A stretch of 8,552 nucleotides of DNA from Propionibacteriaceae bacterium (lineage in GTDB: Bacteria > Actinomycetota > Actinomycetes > Propionibacteriales > Propionibacteriaceae): assembly GCA_031265725.1 (NCBI GenBank), contig JAISCH010000196.1:1-8552 (forward strand). The letters run 5' to 3'. Shown piece by piece: positions 1 through 6,024 of the stretch. A program made the position numbers and the translations under genes. Each line of letters opens with the position of its first letter. The stretch's first letter is position 1. Under the pieces are notes generated by a model. That model saw only the letters and a list, made by a program, of their open reading frames with translations. It was not told where the DNA came from and ran no database searches.

Positions 1-507
1 GGCGATCCGGCGAGCATTGCGCTCATCTCCGTAACGCAGCAGGATGCGGGCCAATTCGGCCTCGGTCGACGAATTCAGCAGTTCGGCCGCGCTCAGGCCA
101 GAAGTTGGGTCCATCCGCATATCGAGTGGGGCGTCGTTGAGATAGGAGAAGCCGCGCTCGGTCTGGTCGATCTGCAGCGAGGACAGGCCCAAGTCCAGCA
201 AAATGCCATCTGCGTCGGCGATCCCGGCCGCGTCCATGACTTGATCTAACTGGTCATAGACGGCGTGGACGAACTCCACCCTCCCGGCGAAAGCCGCCAG
301 TCTTTCCCGGGCTAGCTCGATGGCCTCCGGATCGCGGTCGATGCCGATCAGCCGGACCTCCGGAAAAGCCTCCAGCACAGCTTGGGCATGACCGCCCATC
401 CCCAGCGTGCAATCGACAAACCAGCCCGGACCGGATTCCAACGCAGGGCGAAATAGCTCGATGACGCGCTCTCGCATCACCGATACGTGGATCGTGTCCA
501 CTGCCAT
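1..507 (-). CDS. rsmH: RsmH (MraW), 16S rRNA C1402 N4-methyltransferase, N-terminal half
   Basis: This is the first 169 codons of the SAM-dependent methyltransferase that modifies N4 of C1402 in 16S rRNA; the gene runs off the left edge. The family is usually 300–330 residues, so about half is present. Visible family marks are the N-terminal HVSVM (residues 7–11, usually HxPVML), the SAM-binding loop DCTLGMGGHA (32–41, with Cys where most members have Ala), GIDRDPEA (55–62), LLDLGLSS (103–110), and RGFSY followed by DMRMD (118–133). The end, YGDERNARRIA, matches the usual YGEERxAxxIA stretch. The ATG at 507 is preferred because AAGGA lies 11 nt upstream. An in-frame ATG at 519 would overlap that AAGGA and leave it no spacing. 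The gene sits 128 bp downstream of mraZ in the standard dcw order. Identification is secure; the exact start is slightly less so. Confidence 0.96.
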   Translation of the reverse strand, partial: MAVDTIHVSVMRERVIELFRPALESGPGWFVDCTLGMGGHAQAVLEAFPEVRLIGIDRDPEAIELARERLAAFAGRVEFVHAVYDQLDQVMDAAGIADADGILLDLGLSSLQIDQTERGFSYLNDAPLDMRMDPTSGLSAAELLNSSTEAELARILLRYGDERNARRIA

Positions 508-551
508 AATCGCCGTCATCCTTACTTGCCTGAACCAAAACGATGCAACGT

Positions 552-615
552 GGTTCCAGTCCGGAGGCCACCTGCCACTGGGGAAGTAGCGTCAGGGTGC
601 CTCCGGCCTGGAGCC
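552..615 (-). repeat. Long imperfect inverted repeat (hairpin) between mraZ and rsmH
   Basis: The left arm (552–574) and the reverse complement of the right arm (593–615) share blocks GG, TCCAG, CCGGAGGC, ACC and TG in the same order. They are separated by two single mismatches and two one-base bulges, giving 20 paired bases around an 18-base loop. CCGGAGGC (561–568) and GCCTCCGG (599–606) form a perfect 8-bp core. On the minus-strand transcript the hairpin would lie after the mraZ stop and about 30 nt before the rsmH ribosome binding site. No U-tract follows directly, so it is not a textbook intrinsic terminator. It could act as an attenuator, an mRNA processing or stability element, or be a dispersed repeat. 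Confidence 0.75.
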
Positions 616-635
616 GCGCCGCACCGGCACGATGG

Positions 636-1061
636 CTATTCCTTGTTGCCACCGTTATTTACTTGTGCGAAATACTCTTCTTTGTTGGCCTGGTATTCCT
701 CCCAGGCCGCTGGGTTCCAGACCTCCACATGGGTGTATGCCCCGATGACGGCGATCTCCTTGTCCAATCCGGCGTAATTGCGCAACACCGACGGCACCGT
801 CACCCTTCCCTGGCTGTCCGCTGACTCATCAGAGGCACCGGAGGCGAACATGCGTTGCATGAGCCGCGAATTCTCATCTGTGGACCGGCCGGTCGCCGCC
901 GCTTCCACTTCGGCCTGGAACGCATCCACCGGCCAGATCGCCAAGCAGCGCTCCGGCTGCCGGGAGATGACCATCCCCCTGGACAACTGTTCCCGGAACT
1001 TCGTCGGTAGGAAGAAGCGCCCTTTTTCGTCGAGTTTGGGGGTGAAGCTGCCGAGGAACAT
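636..1061 (-). CDS. mraZ: MraZ, dcw-cluster transcriptional regulator
   Basis: A 141-residue protein of normal length for MraZ, the DNA-binding regulator encoded first in the dcw cluster. It contains the two tandem SpoVT/AbrB-like half-domains of the family, each with its signature: DEKGRFFLP at residues 11–19 and DSQGRVTVP at 82–90. The start MFLGSF is also typical. MraZ forms ring-shaped oligomers that bind repeated TGGG or GTGG-type sites upstream of its own gene; in E. coli it represses the dcw promoter. Here TGGG-type motifs lie in the predicted promoter and leader at 1069–1126, which suggests autoregulation. The ribosome binding site is weak, and the sequence upstream of the ATG is itself AAAGTGGG-like. 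The last ~20 residues form a polar tail ending in GGNKE. rsmH follows on the same strand. Confidence 0.96.
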   Translation of the reverse strand: MFLGSFTPKLDEKGRFFLPTKFREQLSRGMVISRQPERCLAIWPVDAFQAEVEAAATGRSTDENSRLMQRMFASGASDESADSQGRVTVPSVLRNYAGLDKEIAVIGAYTHVEVWNPAAWEEYQANKEEYFAQVNNGGNKE

Positions 1062-1068
1062 CTACCGC

Positions 1069-1126
1069 ACCCACTTTCAAACTCAAAGTTCATCCCTTCT
1101 GCTCCACGATACTCCCCCACTCCCCA
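1069..1126 (-). promoter_or_regulatory. Candidate MraZ-box cluster upstream of mraZ
   Basis: Read on the minus strand, TGGGG begins at 1126 and TGGGGG at 1119, a 7-bp period. A weaker TGGA begins at 1106, and AAAGTGGGT spans 1077–1069, just ahead of the mraZ start at 1061. The first two lie between the predicted −35 and −10 elements. MraZ is known to bind repeated TGGGN-like motifs in E. coli and AAAGTGG-type motifs in mollicutes. The spacing here is less regular than the roughly 10-bp period in E. coli, so the sites are inferred from motif and position only. Confidence 0.5.
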
Positions 1127-1136
1127 TCTAAGTCAA
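1106..1136 (-). promoter_or_regulatory. Predicted sigma-A-type promoter for mraZ
   Basis: On the minus strand, TTGACT (1131–1136) matches the −35 consensus at five of six positions. TATCGT (1106–1111) fits the TAnnnT −10 pattern. The spacer is 19 bp, slightly long. Transcription would start near 1099 and give a leader of about 38 nt. The block just upstream of the −35 (1137–1166) is strikingly A+T-rich for this window, like an UP element. This is the only strong promoter seen in the divergent region. Confidence 0.5.
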
Positions 1137-1168
1137 CATTTACTGCAAATTTACTTTGATTTTTTACC
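1137..1168 (-). promoter_or_regulatory. A+T-rich tract with repeated TTTAC (possible UP element)
   Basis: On the plus strand TTTACT occurs at 1139 and 1150, and TTTACC at 1163, giving spacings of 11 and 13 bp, about one helical turn. The tract abuts the predicted mraZ −35 hexamer and is the most A+T-rich stretch of the window. An RNA polymerase alpha-subunit (UP) contact is the simplest reading. A phased site for another regulator, serving one or both divergent genes, is possible. Confidence 0.35.
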
Positions 1169-1226
1169 CCAGAACTGCAATTGGACTTGGATCAACGACT
1201 CAGACCAGGTGGGCCAGCGCCCGAAT

Positions 1227-1236
1227 CCCCCACTTT
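1227..1236 (-). promoter_or_regulatory. Second AAAGTGGG-type motif, in the moxR leader
   Basis: The minus strand reads AAAGTGGGGG here. It repeats the AAAGTGGG found at 1069–1077 just before mraZ. This copy lies 43 bp upstream of the moxR start. If it is an MraZ site, MraZ could influence the divergent moxR operon. A single 8-base match could also arise by chance. Confidence 0.25.
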
Positions 1237-1279
1237 CCAGTTCGCAAGAAACGGTTTGGACACCGACAGGGGATGCCTT

Positions 1280-2281
1280 ATGGTTGAATTGACTCTCTCG
1301 AAGAAGGCAAGAACAACTGTGGATGAATCGGCTATAGCCGGGGCGCATGAGATAGCCACGACGATCCGCCGCACATTGGGTCAGGTGATCTCCGGGAAGC
1401 CGGAAGTCATCGCCCTGGCGATAGTCGCACTGCTAGCCGAAAGCCACCTGCTGATTGAAGACGTTCCCGGCGTGGGCAAGACCACGCTGGCCAAAGCGTT
1501 GGCGCGCAGCATTCAGTGTCCAGTCCATCGCATCCAGTTCACCCCGGATCTGCTGCCCAGCGACATCACCGGCGTCTCGGTCTACAACCAGCACACCAGC
1601 GACTTTGAATTCCGTCCCGGTGGAGTGTTCGCCAATATCGTCATCGCCGACGAGATCAACCGGGCCTCGCCGAAAACCCAGTCGGCCCTGCTGGAAGCTA
1701 TGGAGGAGCGCCGGGTCAGCGTCGACGGCAACAGCTTCCCGCTGCCGCGTCCGTTCATGGTGATAGCCACCCAGAACCCGATTGAGATGGAGGGCACCTA
1801 TCCGCTGCCCGAGTCACAGCGCGACCGCTTCGGAATGCGCATCGATGTGGGCTACCCCGCCTTGGATGACGAAGTGGCGATCTTGGACAGCCACGGCCAA
1901 TCCGACCCGCTCGAATCGCTGTCCGCAGTCGCCAACGCTGAGACGATTGTGGCTGGGATAGCAGCAGTCAACCAGGTGTGGGTCGATCCGGCCTTGAAAC
2001 GCTATCTGGTCGCCATCGTGGCGGCCACCCGCAATTCTCCTGACTGCCGGGTCGGCGCGTCGCCCAGGGCCAGCCTGCAATTACTCCGGCTGGCCAGAGC
2101 CTGCGCGGTGGTGCGCGGCCGCAATTATGTGACCCCGGACGATATTCAGACCCTGGCCTACCCGACGCTGGGCCACCGGATCCTGTTGAGCGCGGAGGCC
2201 CAACTCGCCCGCAAGCCGCTGCGCCAAGTCATCTCTCAGGCAGTGTCCACCATTCCGGTCCCCGGCCGACGCCAAGGCTGA
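1280..2281 (+). CDS. MoxR-family AAA+ ATPase
   Basis: A 333-residue MoxR-type AAA+ ATPase, a cytoplasmic chaperone-like motor thought to remodel or activate partner proteins encoded beside it. Visible motifs are Walker A PGVGKTT (63–69), Walker B IADEINRAS (122–130) with the acidic pair D124/E125, sensor-1 ATQNP (163–167, N166), a likely arginine finger in ESQRDRF (178–184), and sensor-2 GASPRAS (259–265, R263). The ATG at 1280 is chosen because AGGGGA (1268–1273) sits 6 nt upstream and the length is normal for the family. The frame is open back to a TTG at 1181, but nothing supports that start. The stop overlaps the next ATG by one base, so the DUF58 gene is translationally coupled. The physiological substrate is unknown. 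Confidence 0.95.
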   Translation: MVELTLSKKARTTVDESAIAGAHEIATTIRRTLGQVISGKPEVIALAIVALLAESHLLIEDVPGVGKTTLAKALARSIQCPVHRIQFTPDLLPSDITGVSVYNQHTSDFEFRPGGVFANIVIADEINRASPKTQSALLEAMEERRVSVDGNSFPLPRPFMVIATQNPIEMEGTYPLPESQRDRFGMRIDVGYPALDDEVAILDSHGQSDPLESLSAVANAETIVAGIAAVNQVWVDPALKRYLVAIVAATRNSPDCRVGASPRASLQLLRLARACAVVRGRNYVTPDDIQTLAYPTLGHRILLSAEAQLARKPLRQVISQAVSTIPVPGRRQG

Positions 2282-3468
2282 TGAGACTCACCCCGCGCGG
2301 CTGGACCTTCCTGATCCTTGGACTGGCTTGGACGGCGGGGGCGCTGGCCATTGGGGAGCGCGACGCGATCTGGCCGGGGCTGTTCTTGGCGCTGTTGCCA
2401 GTGGTGAGCCTGCTGGGGCTGATTCCCGCCCTGGCAGTCACCCATTTGGAACGCCAGTTGCCAGTTGGGCTGACTCAGGCGGGCGATCCGGCGAGTCTGA
2501 TCCTCACGGTGGAGACTCCAGGACTGCTGCCCGGCTGCCGGGGCGAGCTGACCGAGGAATTGCCGCCATCGGTCGGCGGCAGTTGGGAATTCAATTTCAC
2601 CCTGGAGGCGCGGCGGCGGGTCTTCCAATTGTCGGCGCAAGTGCTGCCGCATTGGCGGGGCAGGCATCTGGTCGGCCCGGCCAGCCTGCGCGTCATCCAT
2701 CCTTTCGAATTGGCCCGGGTCCAGCGCGACCTGCCTGGGCAGAGCACGCTCGTCGTGATTCCACGCGTGTGCCCGCTGCCCCGCATCCGCGACTTGGACG
2801 GCGGCAGCTCCGGGATCCAGACTCCGGTCACCAGGGTCGGCAGCCTCGGGGTTGACGACGCCCTGATCCGGGAGTACCGCAGTGGGGACGACACCCGCCG
2901 CATCCATTGGCGTTCATCGGCCCGGCACGGCGAATTGATGGTCCGCCGCGAGGAGCACGCCTGGGACCCAGCGGCGGTGATGCTGATCGATTCACGCCGA
3001 CTGGCGTACCAGAGCGAGACGAACGACCTCCGCTTCGAGGCGGCGGTGAGCCTGGCGGCCTCCATCGGCAGCCACTTATTCGCTGAGGGCTGGGGGCTGA
3101 CCCTTGCCGACTCCTCCGGCGAACTCGCTGACTGGACCGGTTCCGGGCATGAGCGCGAGCGCGAATTCCTGCTCTGGCTGACCGACCTGGAGCAATCGTC
3201 GGTGACCGCGTTGTCCCAACTGCCCGATGTCTTCAGCAGCGAATTGCTGGTGGCCGTCATCGGGCGGCTCTCCACTGCGGACGCCGCAGAACTCGCCGCC
3301 GTCCGCCGCGACCGCAGGCATTGCTGGGCCGTCGTCATCGAGGGCGCGGAGGCCATCGCGGACGATGCTTTGAGCGTGTTGCGCGACTCCGGTTGGAAAG
3401 TGCAGCCGATCCCAGCCGACACCCCAGCGGACCGGGCCTGGCAAAGTTTTGAGACGAGTCAGCGATGA
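2281..3468 (+). CDS. DUF58 membrane protein, MoxR partner
   Basis: A 395-residue DUF58 protein. Two membrane segments are seen near the N terminus (about residues 8–25 and 32–52), followed by a beta-rich stretch (about 55–150). The hallmark DUF58 motif is REYRSGDDTRRIHWRSSAR (197–215), followed by GELMVRREE (217–225). The remaining ~170 residues resemble the von Willebrand-A-like half of the family. DUF58 proteins are almost always encoded next to MoxR ATPases and are presumed to be acted on by them. The start overlaps the moxR stop by 1 nt and the end overlaps the transglutaminase ATG by 4 nt (ATGA), which implies a single transcript with coupled translation. Family membership is secure; the biochemical role is not known. 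Confidence 0.94.
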   Translation: MRLTPRGWTFLILGLAWTAGALAIGERDAIWPGLFLALLPVVSLLGLIPALAVTHLERQLPVGLTQAGDPASLILTVETPGLLPGCRGELTEELPPSVGGSWEFNFTLEARRRVFQLSAQVLPHWRGRHLVGPASLRVIHPFELARVQRDLPGQSTLVVIPRVCPLPRIRDLDGGSSGIQTPVTRVGSLGVDDALIREYRSGDDTRRIHWRSSARHGELMVRREEHAWDPAAVMLIDSRRLAYQSETNDLRFEAAVSLAASIGSHLFAEGWGLTLADSSGELADWTGSGHEREREFLLWLTDLEQSSVTALSQLPDVFSSELLVAVIGRLSTADAAELAAVRRDRRHCWAVVIEGAEAIADDALSVLRDSGWKVQPIPADTPADRAWQSFETSQR

Positions 3469-5549
3469 CCCGGCAAGAGACGCTGACCATCGCCCTGTTG
3501 CCAGCTTGGGCGCTCTCCTGTTGCGCGCTCTTCCCCGCCACCTTGGACCGGGAATGGCTCTGGCTGGCGATAGCACTCGCCACCATCAGCGCCATAATCG
3601 GCACCATCCTGCGCCGGTTGGGATTGGCGGAATTCTTCGTCAAAATCGTCCAAGCCATTCCCGGCTCGGTGTTCTTGTACCAGACGGTGATCGCCAACCC
3701 GACCGACCTGCTCTGGGAGACCGCCTACTACGTCATCGAGGCCGCACCGCCGATGGAGCCGCATGACGGCTTCCGAGTGCTCACCGCGTTCGCGCTCTGG
3801 GTGTTCTACTTGATCCTGGACTTGCTGGTCATCAGTTTCAATCAAGTCTGCTGGTCCTTCCCGATCCTCTTCGCGCCCTATCTGATCTCCGCGTTGGGGA
3901 TTCTGGAGGACGTCGATTGGTGGTATGTCTGTTTCGGAGCGGCTGGATTCCTGCTGGTCCTCATCGGATCGGCCAAGGCGCGCAATCCTGCCGCCGGGCT
4001 GGCAAGTCTGCTCGGACTCGGTGCCGCCATGGGAGTGTTCTGCCTGGCCGGATCGATTGGGCTGAGTCCACTGCTGCCCAATTGGTCAGTCATCTCCTTG
4101 AATCCGTCCTCCCCGGACGCGGTGACCCTGGCCGACCCGAGCGTGGACATCGTCCGCAATCTGCGCCGGAGCGAGGCCAGGCCAGTGCTGAAGTATGCCT
4201 ACACCTCTGGCGAGGCTGGCAATGGGACGTATCTACGGCTGGCCGCACTGCCAGTGTTCACCAGCAACGGCTTCGGCATCTCACCGACCCAACTCGAATA
4301 CGTGGACCGCGACCTGCCCGGACAGGCGGGCATCACGTCAACGGACCCGGTGGAGCTGAAAGTTGAGATTGGCAGCTTCGTCAGCCAGTACCTGCCGCTG
4401 CCCTGGGGAGCGCGCAGCGTCGACGTCACTGGGCAGTGGGGATACGACCCGGTGAACAGCGCGCTGGTGTCGCTCGACGAGAACGCCGGACAGACCACCG
4501 TGAACCTGGGCTATGAGCTGACCGCATCCCCATTGAGCTGGACCGACGAAGAGCTAGCCACGCGCGTGGCGGGCAACCCTGCGGACAATGGGCTGACCTT
4601 GAGCCTGCCCGCCGAATTGCCCGAGAGCATCCGCTCGCTCGCGGAGAGTTTCAATGCGGGCGGACCCACTGCTGGCCAGCTCCTGCTCAATATGCGCGAC
4701 TGGCTGCGCTCCAGCGAATTCCGCTACTCGACCGCCACCCAGCCCGGAACACCGATGGACACCATCGAGGACTTCCTGCTCTCCTCCCGGACTGGATACT
4801 GCGAGCAATTCGCCGCCGCGCTGGCGATCATGGCCCGTTCAGTCGGCATCCCCTCCCGGGTGGTCGTCGGCTTCCTGCCCGGCAGCCTCAGCAATGGCAT
4901 TTGGAGTGTGGACACCCACGATATGCACGCCTGGACTGAGCTGTATCTCGATGGTTTGGGCTGGATTCCGCTCGACGCCACTCCGGGCGGCGCCAATCCG
5001 AATCCGACCTCCAGCCCGTCCAACACCCCGAGCGTGACGCCAAGCAGCAGCACGCAACCGTCCACAGCGCCCAGCCAGAGCCCGACCGCCACTCCCCTCC
5101 CCGGCGGCCAGGCGTTCAACCTGCCGGGTTGGGTGCCGACGACTGGCGGCATCGTGCTGGCCCTCGGCCTGCTGCTCTGCGCCCCGCGCTGGACTCGCGC
5201 CATCCGGACCAGGCGTCGGCTCTCGCCTCGGCATCCGTTGCCTGCCCGGGTCGAGGACTGCTGGGATGAATTGCGCGACCGGCTCATCGACGCCGGTCAG
5301 GAATGGCCGACCGGCACTGTGCACCAAGTCACGGAAACGCTCGTCGCTGGAGTCTTCGCCGACGATGAGAAGTCCAGCCAGGCTGTGACGGAACTGGCAC
5401 TGTTGGTGGAACAGTTCCGGTTCGCCAAAGAGCAGCCCAGCGGCGATCCGGCTGCCCTGATCGGCAAGCTGGGGCTGACCTCCAAGAACCGCTGGTTCCC
5501 GCGTTCGTTGTTCCGATTCCGTCGTCCGCCCGGAGCCCATTCCAGGTGA
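3465..5549 (+). CDS. TgpA-like membrane transglutaminase (DUF3488 / transglutaminase core / DUF4129-like tail)
   Basis: A 694-residue membrane protein. About seven hydrophobic segments fill residues 5–200 (DUF3488-like). A large region follows (about 201–556), probably extracytoplasmic, and contains a transglutaminase/protease core. The catalytic triad is visible: Cys446 in RTGYCEQFA, His488 in DMHAWTELY, and Asp504 in IPLDATPGG. A Ser/Thr/Pro-rich linker (510–547) leads to a last membrane helix (about 558–574) and a basic then helical cytoplasmic tail resembling DUF4129. This architecture matches TgpA-type proteins. Homologues with an intact triad are assumed to be peptidase- or transglutaminase-like enzymes acting in the envelope, but the substrate is unknown. 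The start overlaps the DUF58 gene by 4 nt, placing it last in the operon. No strong terminator follows. Confidence 0.93.
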   Translation: MTRQETLTIALLPAWALSCCALFPATLDREWLWLAIALATISAIIGTILRRLGLAEFFVKIVQAIPGSVFLYQTVIANPTDLLWETAYYVIEAAPPMEPHDGFRVLTAFALWVFYLILDLLVISFNQVCWSFPILFAPYLISALGILEDVDWWYVCFGAAGFLLVLIGSAKARNPAAGLASLLGLGAAMGVFCLAGSIGLSPLLPNWSVISLNPSSPDAVTLADPSVDIVRNLRRSEARPVLKYAYTSGEAGNGTYLRLAALPVFTSNGFGISPTQLEYVDRDLPGQAGITSTDPVELKVEIGSFVSQYLPLPWGARSVDVTGQWGYDPVNSALVSLDENAGQTTVNLGYELTASPLSWTDEELATRVAGNPADNGLTLSLPAELPESIRSLAESFNAGGPTAGQLLLNMRDWLRSSEFRYSTATQPGTPMDTIEDFLLSSRTGYCEQFAAALAIMARSVGIPSRVVVGFLPGSLSNGIWSVDTHDMHAWTELYLDGLGWIPLDATPGGANPNPTSSPSNTPSVTPSSSTQPSTAPSQSPTATPLPGGQAFNLPGWVPTTGGIVLALGLLLCAPRWTRAIRTRRRLSPRHPLPARVEDCWDELRDRLIDAGQEWPTGTVHQVTETLVAGVFADDEKSSQAVTELALLVEQFRFAKEQPSGDPAALIGKLGLTSKNRWFPRSLFRFRRPPGAHSR

Positions 5550-5554
5550 AACCG

Positions 5555-5597
5555 CCAGTTGTGTCAGAACTATTTCGCAAGCAGATAGTGTTACTGG
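5555..5597. repeat. Nested short dyads in the gap before the DUF3040 gene
   Basis: CCAGT (5555–5559) pairs with ACTGG (5593–5597), and ACTAT (5569–5573) pairs with ATAGT (5585–5589), giving two nested 5-bp stems. The arms are short, the loops long, and no T-tract follows. It may be a weak terminator or operator, or chance. It is the only structure seen in the 93-bp gap between the transglutaminase and DUF3040 genes. Confidence 0.2.
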
Positions 5598-5607
5598 ATT
5601 TCTCGGT

Positions 5608-5635
5608 TAGACTTGGGGCAGTAATTGCTAGGAGG
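5608..5635 (+). promoter_or_regulatory. Possible −10 element and strong ribosome binding site for the DUF3040 gene
   Basis: AGGAGG (5630–5635) lies 7 nt before the ATG at 5643 and is the strongest Shine–Dalgarno in the window, which fixes the start. TAGACT (5608–5613) fits the TAnnnT −10 pattern and would place a transcription start near 5620. No convincing −35 is visible, so an independent promoter is only possible. Readthrough from the upstream operon is equally likely. Confidence 0.4.
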
Positions 5636-5642
5636 CAGAGTC

Positions 5643-6011
5643 ATGGCGCTCTCTAAAGACGAGCAGAGGCTCCTCGAACAGATGGAGGCAGCCCTTGAGG
5701 CTGAAGACCCTGAACTCGCCTCGACTCTGCGCGGGACGAAGACCCGCAAGCTGCACACTCGTCGGGCCACCCTCGCCGGTGTCGCTTTCGTGCTCGGAGT
5801 CGCCTGCCTGGTCGTCGGGATGAGGGTTCATTTCGCGTTGAGCATCCTCGGTTTCGTCATCATGCTTGCCGCCACCATCATCGCCATCTCATCTTGGCGG
5901 TATGTCGATGAGTCAGCCGTGCGGAATTCGCGCAAGCGCCCGGTGGATGGGTCGCCATTCATGGACCGGATGGCTGATCGCTGGCGCAAACGCCAAGACG
6001 AGGGCTTCTGA
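5643..6011 (+). CDS. DUF3040 small membrane protein
   Basis: A 122-residue protein with the characteristic DUF3040 start, LSKDEQRLLEQMEAAL (residues 3–18), continuing EDPELASTL (21–29). It is followed by a basic stretch and two membrane segments (about 43–60 and 64–83). The C-terminal tail is highly charged (RNSRKRP, then DRWRKRQDE). DUF3040 proteins are found in actinobacteria, often beside mraZ and the dcw cluster, and have no established function. Here the gene is separated from mraZ by the moxR operon. The ATG at 5643 is fixed by AGGAGG 7 nt upstream; an in-frame start 18 nt earlier (5625) lacks this. The gene ends 13 bp from the convergent prenyltransferase stop. Confidence 0.9.
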   Translation: MALSKDEQRLLEQMEAALEAEDPELASTLRGTKTRKLHTRRATLAGVAFVLGVACLVVGMRVHFALSILGFVIMLAATIIAISSWRYVDESAVRNSRKRPVDGSPFMDRMADRWRKRQDEGF

Positions 6012-6024
6012 TTCTGAGTCCCGG

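Noticed and set aside
254..652. 132-codon minus-strand frame spanning the mraZ–rsmH gap
   Set aside because: It overlaps both mraZ and rsmH in another frame, and rsmH has unmistakable family motifs.
1181..1279. Extended moxR start at TTG 1181
   Set aside because: The added 33 residues lack MoxR similarity and no ribosome binding site precedes the TTG, whereas AGGGGA precedes the ATG at 1280.
2236..3422. Long open frames antisense to the DUF58 gene (223 and 315 codons)
   Set aside because: They lie opposite a secure gene, have no recognisable domains, no ribosome binding sites and the Arg/Ser-rich composition of shadow frames in G+C-rich coding DNA.
5982..5995. TGGCG–CAAA–CGCCA hairpin as a terminator for the DUF3040 or prenyltransferase genes
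   Set aside because: The stem is only 5 bp, lies inside the DUF3040 coding sequence and has no T-tract on either strand.
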